From positions 26,587,021-26,651,020 of the forward strand of contig JARCOQ010000008.1 in assembly GCA_029207755.1 (NCBI GenBank): a stretch of 64,000 bases of DNA, in the 5' to 3' direction. The notes below the pieces were generated by a model, which was not told the DNA's origin, did not search any database, and was given only the letters and a program-made list of their open reading frames with translations. Position numbers and translations under genes: made by a program. How positions within the stretch are numbered: position 1 is the stretch's first letter; each line of letters opens with the position of its first letter. This DNA is from Chamaea fasciata (taxonomy: Eukaryota; Chordata; Aves; Passeriformes; Sylviidae). Positions 12,059 through 23,880 of this stretch are shown one piece after another.

Positions 12059-12100
12059 TGTAGTCATGTCTACAACTGACAATTGTAGTCATGTCTACAA
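12059..12100. repeat. 17-bp direct repeat at 25-bp period
   Basis: TGTAGTCATGTCTACAA occurs exactly at 12059-12075 and again at 12084-12100. Each copy is itself partly self-complementary (TGTAG and CTACA), so the pair can also form alternative hairpins. Confidence 0.93.
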
Positions 12101-14584
12101 TGCCCCCACCTAATTGTAGCAGTCTCACAGCAGCCCTTCGTCATGAATCGCCTTGGAAGAAGATAATATCTGCTCTTCAGCTCCTGAAACACAGCTGCAG
12201 CCTTCCAGAGAAACCACAACAGCGGTGCCAATAGACTAAGGACAGTCCAGCTAAAAATGTGATTTTTTTTTTAATTAAATAACAAATTAATAGGGCCTGA
12301 TCACTTATTTTTCTTATAGCAACAGCTTGGTGGGAGCATCCAGGAAAAAAAATAAAACAAGCAAAGAAGTGCTAAGTGGATAATTAAAGTTCACACTGGA
12401 CAAAATGTATCAAGCTGCAAATGGTAAATTAGAGGAGTCTTGTGGAAGACATCCGTGTTGAAAGCTTCCCTGAGGGCAGCAAACTCATCAGGACAGCAGG
12501 AGCACTTAGCCTTCACTGAATGTCTGGGAACTTCTCAAACCCAGAGAGTTCATCCTGGCTGTAGATGTGACCCCCTACGCCTCTGCTACATCTAAAGCCA
12601 GCTGGAGGTCACTCCAATTACTCTTGTACATTGTGAGGTTTTGGTGAAACCAGTGAATTTATCAGTTATGGAAGCCATAATGTGAGGAGGAAGATTCACT
12701 GACATGGAGCCTTGAAAGTCAAATGGTCAGAAACATAAATCAGGAGGAAGCCCAGTCAAACTCTTGTTCTCTGTCCGGAAGTAAATTGCAAAATGCCAGT
12801 TGGCACTGGAAGGCAGTGTTCTAGAAAATATGGCTTTGGTTATTATACAGTAGCACATGTCAGCTATTTCAGAAGGACTGTATGTGAACAGGGGTGACCC
12901 AAGGAGCAATTTGTCCTTTCTAATCTGTCAAAAACAGCTCCCTGGTCAAGAAAAATCTCTAATGAAGAAAAGGGAATGGAACTGTGACAGGTGGCAAACA
13001 ATTGCATAGACAATGTGTTTGATTTATGCCAATTTAAAAGAGCAGTGTTTGGACTCCAAGTTAAAATTGTGTACTATTATGACAAATATTTTTATTGCAA
13101 AACAGCACTGTCTTCACCATTTTCGTACCAATCATTCAGATTGTGTCTCCCTCTTTTTTTCCCAGAAGGCTATAATTTGCTGCTGTGTTCATACCGCTGA
13201 AATTCAATCCTGCTGTACTCAGTGTGTGTTTTCCTGCCGCTTTTAACACTGGCTTTAGCACAGATGTTTGCTGGAACTATTGGCTTGAATCTGGTTTTGT
13301 TTACTAATTGTGATTACATCGGCAATTCTCACTGGTTGCAAGGTATTTTCTTCAAGTATGATGAGACTTTTGTCCCAGGAGGAGACTCCTGGGAGAACAT
13401 TTGCATAGTCTGGAAAGAGGTCATATGTTTTTTAAAAAAGGAAATTATCATTTTTCTCTCCTAACAAGGAGAGAAGACATTGGGTTTATGGTTAAAAGTG
13501 TCCTGAAACTCAAAGCAAGCAGTCTCTGCCAGTATGCCCCTAGTCAAGATGTCTTAATAGCCTTGGCCCTGGTTCAGCAAAGGACTGAAGCAAGTTACAC
13601 ATGCAGAGAAAGTCAGTGTCTTCTCCAAGCTGGTGTTGAGTATATCCCAATGTTTGCTTTTCACACAGCTGAATAGGAGCAGACTCTCTCCAAAAATATA
13701 ACTCCACTTGTGCTACTGCATATTTCTCGAAAGTCTGAGCATTGTGTAAAGGCTGCAAGGAAAGGAGCTCATGGATACCATCCATTTGATTCATGGATGA
13801 AATAACAGAGGGATAATTTGCAGTGGGGATTGAATGGAGGTTTTTTTAGCCACCTTCATAAGATAACTCTTGGGTCATCCCTGAAGTTTCTGGATTTCAT
13901 TATAACTCTCTTCATCGAAATATATTTGTTATTCTCAGGCCTAGTCTAATGAATTATCCAAGTCTTTCTGAATGTGTTTGCTCTGCTCCTTATTATTCAT
14001 ACTTTTTTTCCCATTTATTATCCTCTGCAGTGAAAATATAACTTTCAAATCCCTCCTCCAAATCACTGATCTAAGCCCATCATCTTTGTAGCAAATCAAG
14101 CATATATCAGAATTAATGGCCAAAATCATTTGCTGTATGCTGTACTTCATTTTTCTGTTTGTTAACTTTTGAATTTACACATATAGCAGTAGTTTGATTT
14201 TCCAGCCTGAAGAACTGCAGATGTGCAGCAAACCTGAAGCTGACAGACAGTGAGATGCTGTCATACCTTCTCAGGAATAGCCTGAGATCAAAACCTGACT
14301 CTGGAGGGTAAAAATCTGGATCAGATTTTGGTATCAAGGGTTTTCATGCAAGTCAGAGTTTAGAGCTCACGTAACCAGTTCTGAAATATGCCTGTCAATT
14401 TGAATTGTCTTCCACAGTTATTTTCTCAGTCTTGGAAATACGTGAATGATTGACAATAAGAAAATGTTTGAAAATCCTCAGCCTTTTCTCTTCCAATTTG
14501 AAAGTGAATTTAAATTGTGATCTGATTGTAAAGCACTGAAATAGAAATACAGAGATGAAAATTTAATATCTTGCTCAGTTACAC

Positions 14585-14660
14585 TTTTGGTGTGTGACTT
14601 TGAATAAGTCACTTAACCTATGCTTTGCCTCATTTCTCAGTATGGATAATAAACCTGGTC
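14585..14660 (+). repeat. MIR/CORE-SINE fragment
   Basis: The forward strand reads GTGTGACTTTGAATAAGTCA, CTTAACCTATGCTTTGCC, TCATTTCTCAG and TATGGATAATAA. This is the order of the MIR-type 3' half ('TGTGTGACCTTGG.CAAGTCAC / TTAACCTCTCTG.GCCTCA / TTTCCTCATCTGTA / ATGGGGATAATAA'). The tRNA-like head and the CORE domain are not recognisable upstream. Such tRNA-derived SINE fossils are shared across amniotes and are no longer mobile. Confidence 0.7.
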
Positions 14661-15667
14661 TAGCAGTAAAACAGGCAAAAAGCTTAAAAGTTAAAATGAA
14701 GTAATGACAGAGTTAGGTAGACACTGCATCTGCTTGATGTCTAGGAAGCCACTTCACTGTGGTAAAGTCACCAGCTGGCCAGACAGGTTTGCAGGAACAC
14801 TCTCAGAGGGAGACTTGAGGCCACCCAGGCAACACACCTAAGGAAGGGAATGGGGGAACCCCAGGCATCTCTTTCCATGGACATACCTGCAGTAGATATT
14901 TTCTGACTCAGCTATCTGCCAGCATCTGCTTTTGCAACACTCAGACAAGGCTGGAAGAGAAATTTTTCCTGAAAGGGTCATGGGATTCAACAGACACCAA
15001 AGAACAACAGCCTGAACTCACTGCTCCTACCAAGGCACATATAATGTGCAAACCTGGTTCACACAAGTACCCTAAGCTTAAAGCACCTCCAAGGACCAGG
15101 ATTTCCATATCTGTTAAGAATAATCAAGGAATTTTGGAGAGTTTATGACATAAACCTTGCCACCAAATGGCCTCTAGCTTCCTGTCTACCAAAGCGACAA
15201 ACAGATCAGACATACAAAATATTTTCTGCGGCAATAAAAAACCCTCTGCTCCTCTTAAAATGCTATTCTTATGCCATGTCAAATTGCTTCTTGCTTCAAG
15301 GACTATCCTGCTATTGTAAAGAAATTACACAAAAAACATGCCAACTGAATTGCCAATTAAGACTAAGAGAAGGATAAAGCAGTCCTTGGTGCCATTTCAC
15401 AACCTTCATTCTGGTAAAATGCAGATGTCACTTTTAGTCACTGCCTTTCTCATAAGTCTGTGTTAAATATTAATGCTCAGGTACAGTCTACCTGATCTTT
15501 GTCTGAAATACAAGGGCTTGCAGCAAGGCGACCTCAGAAAATGGTAGTAAATGAGCTATAAATAGAGGTCATAGAAAAATTCACAAGAAAAACATGTCAG
15601 GCATTCTCTAGCATAAAACAGAATGTTCTCTTTTTCATCCTTTCATTTGAAGTTAGTTCTGCTTTGC

Positions 15668-15748
15668 ACTGGGGAAGTGGGGGTTGGAATTAGCTGACCT
15701 ACAAAAGTCCTTTCCAAACAAGTTGTTCTACAATTCCATGATTTGTGA
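15668..15748 (+). repeat. Diverged CR1 3' tail
   Basis: A short forward-strand fragment carries the CR1 3' end signature in order: GGGGGTTGGAATTAGCTGACC, then AAAAGTCCTTTCCAAAC, then TTCTACAATTCCATGATT. The last word is a decayed form of the ATTCTATG-type terminal repeat. Upstream of about 15668 the similarity fades, so only the extreme 3' end was inserted or has survived. It is more diverged than the copy near 60.7 kb. The element carries no coding capacity. Confidence 0.68.
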
Positions 15749-15996
15749 CTTTGCTATTAATTTTTCAAATTAAAACAGCCTGTGTGAGTGAGCACAGCTA
15801 CCAAGTTATTTCACTAACTCATGCTGTAGCTGCCTAATACTATACTTTGTCAAACATAACAATACACAAGCATAGTTCATGAAAGTTATTCCATGCTCCT
15901 GCTTGCACTATGTGTGATCTAGAGGATAACATCACAGGAAATCTGTAATGAGATTTGTCTCCATTATTCTCCAGGGTAGGCGCTAGGGTTTGTTGG

Positions 15997-16010
15997 TTTT
16001 TTTTTTTTTT
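15997..16010. repeat. Poly-T tract, 14 T
   Basis: A simple T homopolymer in non-coding sequence. Confidence 0.88.
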
Positions 16011-16544
16011 GAGCTATTTCTCTCCCAGTATATCTTTTTGTTCCTGCAATTTATTTCAATTTTATATAATTATTTTGTTTTGCGAATGTCTCATCAAAGA
16101 AGCTCTCTGTGTGTTCTCCTTTTGTCCATATAAAATGCCTGAATGATAGTTATCTGTTTGTGCTCATTTTGCTCTTTACTCCTGCTCTAAATCTTCTCTA
16201 CTATGTTTTACTGTATCCCACTTGTTTGCAAAAAGTTAATAACTTATATTAAACACCAAGGATTCTCCCTCTAGCAAAATTAAGTTACTTGATATGACAT
16301 TTGCCAAAACAGGAAGAATGGCTAAGTGACAAAATATCACTGAAAAAGAAGGGGCGGTCAATATCTGCCTCTTACTTGTGCTTCTAAAAATCTGCCCTCA
16401 GAGATTTGAGCACATTGCAAGGTCAGGCCTGATTGTATGAGTAGACTGCACTGAGCATAAGGTTTCATAATTTTACATTTGAAATACTAAGCATACAAGT
16501 CCTCAACTAAAATTGGCAAGCTTTCTGCCTCCAACATGCAAAAG

Positions 16545-16564
16545 ATATATATATATATATATAT
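16545..16564. repeat. AT dinucleotide repeat
   Basis: Ten uninterrupted AT units form a simple microsatellite in non-coding sequence. Confidence 0.95.
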
Positions 16565-16962
16565 TTTTACAAGTGTTGGCGCTGTCATTTACTAATGTAA
16601 GACTGTGTGTGACACTTTGTCAGTCATCATCTTTTACATGAGGTGGTGGGAGAAAAACAGCTTGGTGATGAAAAAGTGGTGCCTAAACTCTCCATGACCT
16701 GCAGGTTCATTGTATTGGTGTTAAAAAGTCTTTAAAGTGAATGTGGAATCATTAGCTCCTCTTGAGAAATGTGGCCTTTGCACATTTGTAGTAAATCTAA
16801 TAAAACACTGAAGCTGCACCCCTGCTGGAGCCTCAAAGGTCTGCTTCAATCCTGCTGTCTAATAACAGTACTGCTGAGGAACACCACTGCAGTGGGTAGA
16901 GAAGAGGAGGAAAAACATGCTCCTGAAGACTGCATGAAAGAGAAGAGCAGGATAGATTTGGG

Positions 16963-17013
16963 AAAAACAACAACAAACCAACCAACCAAACCAAACAAAC
17001 AAACAAAAAAAAA
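16963..17013. repeat. CAAA/CCAA simple repeat
   Basis: Tandem CAA, CCAA and CAAA units end in an A9 run. The tract abuts the reversed MIR-like fragment at 17030-17105. Confidence 0.88.
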
Positions 17014-17029
17014 TGGTGCACAACCAGCT

Positions 17030-17105
17030 TCCTAGATGGGGAAACTGTGGCTTCACAAGGATGATCCATGCTCAGGTCACAGCAATTGAGGCTGGCATTC
17101 AGTGT
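17030..17105 (-). repeat. MIR-like SINE fragment, reverse
   Basis: The plus-strand words TAGATGGGGAAACTGTGGC, TTCACAAGGATGATCC and GCTCAGGTCACAGCAATT follow the reversed MIR consensus 'AGATGAGGAAACTGAGGC / ACAGAGAGGTTAAG / GCCCAAGGTCACACAGC'. The fragment directly abuts the CAAA/CCAA-rich simple repeat ending near 17013. That tract lies where a SINE tail expansion could sit, although this is only a positional observation. Confidence 0.6.
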
Positions 17106-20100
17106 TAGAGGAAGTTGGAAAGCAAATGTTACAGAGGCAGTGATCACAGCCTTTCACCTGCACCTGCTCTTTCATTTCCCTACCCGCGTCACCTTTACAG
17201 GATATTGTGGTCTTGTAAATGCAGCTGGCCAAAGAGCAATTAACTTCAATTAGGCTTGACTCTAATTGAAATGCAAGGGCAAGGAGGGTACAGGGAGCCT
17301 GGCAACCAAGATGCCACCACCATACTGTCTGATTCAAACCCCTATGATCGTTAGCCTCCACTCTGCTCCCCAAATCATCACAGGCAGCACTGCACTCCAG
17401 GCTTCCAGGCCCCCCAGAAGCACTATTAACACTGTAAACATCAGTACACTGAGACATCAGACTGGCAGCTCCTTCCCAGCAAGGAAGGAAACCTAATGTA
17501 TGTTGACACATGACGGGCACAGGAGCCGTGGCGCAGCCCTTCGAGGATTGCATATGCCATCCTCTGCCTTTCAGAACTGTTGAAAACATGGACTGCCCTT
17601 GTCCAAAATGGACAAGTCTAAGCCAAATGCTGTCAGTTCCTCTTATTATTGATAATGCTTGGGAGGACTGAGCTTTGTTTGATCTTTTTTTTAGTCTTCT
17701 TGTGCAAATGAAAATGGCACTTTTTTCCTAGTTTTTTTTTTCCACTCCACACTGCACAGAGATGGTCTGAATGTGCAAGAGGTACCAGTCCCTGCATGAA
17801 ATTCCAGGAACATAGACATGTAGGCAAGACTATGTAAAATTTCTGAGTGGTTTTTTGTCACTCTCCTTAAGACAACCAGCAAGTCCCAGAGAAAAATAAA
17901 TTTCTGTGTGGGCATACTCAGATCAGACATGAAATATTCATGCTAATGTAGCAACCTGCTGCTGGGTTTTGGAGGGTTAGTTCATTTATTTATTTATTTA
18001 CTTCGTTATTGGTTCTGCTTTTTAAGAATAGATTTAATTAGATCTACCAAAGACAAAAGTTAACTTGTTTACCTTTAGAAGGCTTAGCCTCCGTTCTACA
18101 AGCATTTTCCTCATGTTTCTATTACTCTTTGTTAGAATTCAAGCTGTTCTCCTGAGATGGTTAAAGCACGTTAGCCTGACAGGCAGTAAAATGTTTGCAG
18201 ATATCTTAGCAGTCATGTCCTGCATTAGTTGTCACCAAAAGCAATTTTAGAGGCAAGTGGATGCCTAAAAGTAAACTTTTTTAATTTTTTTTTTTACAGG
18301 AGTTGAAATTATCACAGTTGGAAACTATATTATGCCTGCGCTACAGCTCAAGTCTAAAGTTGAGCCAAAGTGAAAGCTTGAGTGTGAAACTGGTATTAAA
18401 TACTAGAATGACATGGGAACACTTTATGAAATTTCTCACACAAATACTGTATTTCCCATGATAACAGATTACTACTTTCCTTTTTCTTTGCTAAAAACAC
18501 CAAGATGAAAACTATCAGAGAAGAAGAACCAAAAATCACTTCTTTCCATTGATCAAATTTGCTGTTGTTGTTATCATTTACCAGCAAAACAACGAAAGCA
18601 CCAGGTGAAGATTTGGGAAGAACGATTAATTTCTGTTGGTAGTTCTCTGTCTAGTCCTTAGGCAACTTTGGTTAAGCTTTTAAGACAGTCAGTTGTGATT
18701 TCACAGCTTCCACATAAAGCACATGCATATTCATCCATCACCAGAGGAGCCTTTGAGCTCCTCAATCAACCTGCTTAGTTTTTCTTAAAACCTAAACTGT
18801 TTGGATGATTTGGTAAAGTACTGAATATCTTTAAATGGCAATTTCACCATATGGTTCCTCTGTCAAATTGGAGTTGATTTTCACCCCTGGCATGTCTCAT
18901 CTACGTGGATTGCAAGTGTGCTCAGAGTCCCAGACAGCAGATCCACGAGGTAGTGGTGGGACACAATGAAAGCACCAATAGTATCAGAGCCATGATAACA
19001 GCTGCAATTTCTGCAGCTACAGGAGAGAGCCAGGACAGATGAGGATGAAGGCCAGTGTTCTATGACTTACTCCTTCAGGATCAGAAAACTCCTTAGTAGA
19101 GCAACTTTTTGGGTAAACCTGTTTGGGCGGCTTTTGTAATAGAGGAAATTAAGGAGAGATAGATGTGGGGTTGGCAGCTGAGGTTATAAAATTCTAATAA
19201 AAATTAGAACTGTGCTTGCTGGTATTGTCCTATGGAACTTGACAGCCAGGGATCCCAGGTCTGGTCACGCTTCTCTCATGTCACCTTTCACAAGCATTGA
19301 CATTTCTGTCTGTCTCAGCTGTTTGGACACACAAGAAGCTTCAGGGCTGAGGGATTGGAGCTTCCCTTTCCAGACTCCTCCTGGTGAAGAGCACAAAAAT
19401 ATACATGATGGACCTTTTTGCTCTCCCACCTAGAATGAGAGCCAGTCCTGAGTCAGACAGTGTTTATTACTACCAGTAAAAACTACATCAAATTGTTTGG
19501 TTTGTGGTTGTGGTTTTTGTATTGAGTAGAATCTGGGGGGAAGTGACTTTGAACTGAAGGCATTGTGTCTGACAGCCAATTCATAAAGCAGATCTCCAAG
19601 ATGGGCATAAGTATCTGTGGAGGAACTGACAACAGAAGCACCCTGAATGTGTCTTCAGTATGAACTTCTATAAAAATTAGGTCTGTCCAGAAACAGTGCC
19701 AGCTCAGCAAAGTCTTTCAACCTTTTAGCTCTCTTGCAAAGAAGTAACAGCAAGGAAGCAACAAGTTGCAGCTACAAAAAACTTGCCAGAAGTTGGCAAA
19801 AGGACTTTATAAAAGGACTGGAGCCAAAATCCTTGGATATTAACACCCTGCTGATTTAATGTTCAGTCAATTGCTCTAATAAGCAGTGACCTTCAAGGTT
19901 GCTTCATTTCTCTCCGTGGGCAAAGAGTGTGGTTCCCTGCCTCCCTTGCCTCTCTGTAAGGTGTTGCAACAACTTGGGTTGAAAAAAAATGTTTGGGATT
20001 GGGACTCCCAGAATTATTTTGACCTTGCATAAGCCTGGCTCCTTCAGAAGTAGCTGAGTCCATAAAGCTGCTCATAATTTGCAAGGCCACCCTTATTTAA

Positions 20101-20379
20101 AACCTATCTGACCTCATTTATAGGAGAAATGCTATTGCAAATTCAGTGATTGTGTCCACATTTTCTGTGTCACTGTGTCACTCCCTTATAGGCAGCCTAA
20201 GAACACAAGCCTGGAAGGAGGGACTCAAATGATTTTAAAAAATCTCCTCGGTGGGGAGAACAGACACAACTTCTGTTTTGTCACATAACAGCTTACAATT
20301 TCTCACAAACAACTAAGCTCGAGTCCTTAAAAGTGCAAAGTGCCTTACTGTGCTATGTACAAAATGCCTACACACTTTG
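17106..20379. other. Non-coding stretch
   Basis: Contains the longest open frame of the window (minus, 17077-17589, 170 codons), judged to be chance, the ATTT repeat, and a strong splice-acceptor-like site at 18.3 kb described under findings. No recognised gene. Confidence 0.65.
17983..18001. repeat. ATTT tetranucleotide repeat
   Basis: Four to five tandem ATTT units; a short microsatellite. Confidence 0.88.
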
Positions 20380-20468
20380 GGGCAGCTGGGTTTAAGTCCC
20401 TCAAGCCGTTCCTCACCTATAATATGAGTTAATAACATCTTCCTATTTCAGTAGAGTGTGCCAGAAGC
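20380..20468 (+). repeat. MIR-like SINE fragment
   Basis: The forward strand contains TTTAAGTCCCTCAAGCCG, TTCCTCACCTATAATATG, GTTAATAACATC and CCTATTTCAG in sequence. They match the amniote MIR-like 3' half ('AGTCACTTAACC / TTTCCTCACCTGTAATATGGGG / ATAATAACACTGACCTATTTCA'). It is a fragment of about 90 bases with no head region and no coding content. Confidence 0.6.
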
Positions 20469-23400
20469 AGTTCATTACTGCCCTCAGGTGTGAAACCAGC
20501 TGCAGGCACAAAGCCACTGCCATAAAAGAGTGCAGCTGGAGCAATAAGAGTGTTAGAGAATGACAGCCTGAGGGGGCTGTTGGTGGGCTAGAAGATTGGC
20601 AGTGTGGGAGGGCAGGAGCATTTGAGGAAACTTGTGAGATTTCCTTCATTTTCTATGAATACCAGGTTTCTAGGTCAGAATTCAGAGCAGGGTCTATAAA
20701 AAGGGAAAAGGAACAAGTATTAGGGATTGGAGTGGAGGGAGTGCTCGTGCTAAGCATGCAGTTCTGTGGTTGAGTTTAAAAGGTAAATGATTCTGCTGCC
20801 TCTCTACTCTTTTGCTTGATTATTTTTTGGCCACAGAATGCCAGGTTGCATTACACCTTAGCTACAAGCAACTGTCCTATATACAGGTGCCACTCCCTGA
20901 TTGATGGTTTGAGTTGCAAAACGATTTTCCTTTTAGCTTATGCAAGGAAACTTCTTCCTGGTCCCTCACAGAAGTAATTCTGTCTGTTGCAATTTTTCCT
21001 GTAGTCATCTCAGAAGGGCTTGTTTTCTCTTTCTGTTTATAAAAAATAAGAGAAATAGTTAAGGCTCTTTAAAAGAGCCTCTGTGGGAATTTGAAACACT
21101 CACAGACAGAATGGAACATCTCTCAGCTTTAAAGCTGCTACAAGTAACTTTACATTCCCCCTGTACATACATTATGCTCCTGGACTGAACTAGTGGTCAC
21201 TGTGTAACCTGGAGTACAAAAATGTGAAAGGAATATCATTAAGTTAGTGGACGTAAAACTGTTCAGCAACAAGAGGAATTCTTCCTGCCTCTGAAGAATA
21301 AGACACTTGGATATCCTGGCTACCAGCAATCCCTGAAGCAAGTGACATCCTTTCTTGGCCAACTATTGCTATAGCTCCTTTGTTTCAGTTACAGATTAAT
21401 GAAATGTTATCTGACAGTCTCTGCTTTGCTCTTATCCTTCAGAAAGAAGTGAAATTATATGAGAGCAACCAGAATGTTTTCACTTGAAGTTTACAACTTC
21501 AGCATGGTAGGAACTGAAGTATGGAATGCAACTCTTTTGAGGGAAAAAAATCCATTTTTTTTAACAGTAAAATTACATGGTAATCAGTAAGTTCTTCTCT
21601 TAAAAAGCAAGCTTGGTGTTTTGCCAGCTAATCAGTGGTGTTCACTGGGAACGTTCTAGCAAATGCTTTTGCTGCAGCACAGCACCTGTACAAAATCTTC
21701 ATTTTCATGGAAATCTAGCAATATAAAAAGCATTTCCATGTTGGGAATGTTGCTTTGGTTCAATAGGAGACCTCTGAATGAAAATTTGGGTACTGAACCC
21801 AGAATGAGTAGGACATCTTCCGCCAAGCTGAAGATGGTAGAGCGGTTTTCAAGTTCTCGAAGCTCAAGAACGGAAACCTGAGCCTCCCGTGTCTAATGGG
21901 AGGGGTTTTTTATTCATATGCTCTCTGGATTTTATTCAAACTCTTTCTTCCCTACCTCTCCTGTCAAAACAACTGTTAAGCACTTTCTTTAAAAGTTTTT
22001 CCTCTAACATGCAACAGAAGGAACACAAATTGATAAGCTTTCATGTGAAGTGTTTTTCTACAGCAAGTTCCTATAAAAAGCAGTATGTCTGCAACTGTGC
22101 CATTTCTTATGGCAATCTCGTCTGGAGACAAGTCTGTGACCTCCCATGCCCATTTCACTGTCTATGAGATTTGTCTCATGAAAATTTTGAAGGTAACTCA
22201 TACCTGCTGTAGCGTGGCTTTCGGAAAATTCCACTCTTGTATGCCCATCAGTTCAGTTTGTTGACTTCTCTTCAAGCCTTACACTCATCCATAAAGTACT
22301 TCCAAGCCTCAAAGAAATAAGCATATTTTTGTGTTCTTAATTCATGTTGAACCATTGGACTTTCCCTCCTGTGGTAAGAGAAGAGTCACCACATCTACTT
22401 ATTGTTAGTGCACCATAAAGTGAGCCTGCAGCTGCAGTTCCTATGCATTTCACTGTTAACTATTTGAAGAACTCACCAAAATATGATTGTGGACTTTGAA
22501 CAGAGTCCTTCCCAGCAGCAAGAACCAAAACCCACTATAATCCATATTTAATTTTTCCTCCTCCATACATCTAGTCCTTCTATTTGTGGAGATGGAAGAA
22601 TGGTCTATTCCATATGGATGTCAATTCATTTACTTCCAAGAAATTATGGTTATTCAGAGAGCTGAGATGGGTTCTTTAAGTTCCCTTTTTGGGTAATCCA
22701 CTAATAAGCAGTAGATTTGTATTGCTGTCACTCACCACTAAGAGTGGGTCAGTTACTGTGTACCTGCATCAGCATTTCATCCAAAGGAAATTCTGTTTGG
22801 TGAAGAGAAAGACTTTGAAGAGATTTTTCTTCTTTCTTTGATGGCATCACATGGCCTGTGCGTGTCAGAAAGATGGAATAAAACCTGAGCGAGACCCAGG
22901 CTTGGAGTCTATTCAGCTCTGATAATGTGTCTGCTGCCCTTTCGTGCAACAGGGAGTATAGTTGTTCATAGTCTACAGCAGCAGCCGAAGATGGATCCCT
23001 GGCTGTTCTCCAGCCCAGGCTGTACATGGGGCCATGAACAGCTAAGTGAGGTGCAAACCTCAGGATGGAAGACGGGGATGAAATCCCTACCACAGACCCA
23101 TCTCACAGCAGCACTTCCTGATGTCTCTACAGTCCATCTGCAGATACATCTTGTGGATGAGAGATATAGTTTCTCATGGGGAATAAAGTTTGTGGGTTTT
23201 TTGTTGGAGTGTTCTAGTGGCTGCACTGTAGGTAATTGAAACTTAAGGAGTCTCTAAAAAAATCTTCATACTTCAGGGTCTCATATTCCATAATGCTGAG
23301 AAATTAGCAGTCCAACATGGGATGCAGAAGTCTTCTGTGAGATTTTATGGCAGAAAAACCTGAGCCATTTCTCATCAACGTAAGATTTATATCACATGGA

Positions 23401-23519
23401 AGGTAAAGATCAATTACTATTAATTCATTCAGGGCATAAAAATTATAAATACAGCTAATTTATTATATCCATAGATAAAATCTGAGACCCACTGACAGTG
23501 CAGAGAATTTTGTCATTGA
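20469..23519. other. Non-coding stretch
   Basis: No repeat recognised. A minus-strand segment at 22764-22972 has exon-like edges and is described under findings. The rest shows nothing specific. Confidence 0.65.
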
Positions 23520-23880
23520 GTTGAAGAGGAGTGCAATGCCAAGCATTTTAAATATACATCCAAGCTTCTTTAGGCAAATAAAGCAATTATTTGTCATTCA
23601 TATTCAGAGAATAAACTTGCCAGTTAACTGTCTGAAATATTTGTTGCTATTACACTTTTGCATAATTTATTGCCAAATTTGTTTACATGTGCTGTGTTTG
23701 AAAATGAAGCAGCATGAGAGCAAAGAACATTATAGTTTGCCTGTTGAAGAAAAGAACAGTGTGAGGAGGCTTTCTTATTTCCACTGTATTAAAAGTGATA
23801 AGTTAAATACAGGGCCTCAAGTGTCTTTCCAGACTTACATAATAAATATAATATTCATCAAACCTCCTAGCTAAATATTG
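23520..23880. promoter_or_regulatory. AT-rich block, possible conserved element
   Basis: An AT-rich stretch with words such as TTTTGCATAATTTATTGCC and CAGTTAACTG. It stays open in one plus frame for 117 codons, but the translation is low in acidic residues, matches no family I know, and begins at TTG and not ATG. A non-coding conserved element seems likelier than a gene. Evidence is weak. Confidence 0.2.

Larger units (their letters stand above)
10117..14584. other. Non-coding stretch
   Basis: Holds the compound TA/TG microsatellite, an old amniote repeat remnant (11.4 kb), the 17-bp direct repeat (12.06 kb) and a POU octamer near 13.4 kb (AACATTTGCATAG). Overlapping short frames at 13.0-13.8 kb look like chance. 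Confidence 0.65.
14661..16960. other. Non-coding stretch
   Basis: Apart from the CR1 tail at 15.7 kb, the T14 run and the AT array at 16.55 kb, I see nothing specific. Confidence 0.7.

Noticed and set aside
17433..17442. TGTAAACATC, resembling a miR-30 seed region
   Set aside because: The match stops after ten bases and there is no precursor hairpin around it.
17077..17589. Longest open frame in the window (170 codons, minus strand)
   Set aside because: Composition is erratic, no family is recognisable, and it overlaps plus-strand frames and a MIR-like fragment. One frame of this length is about what chance gives in 64 kb.
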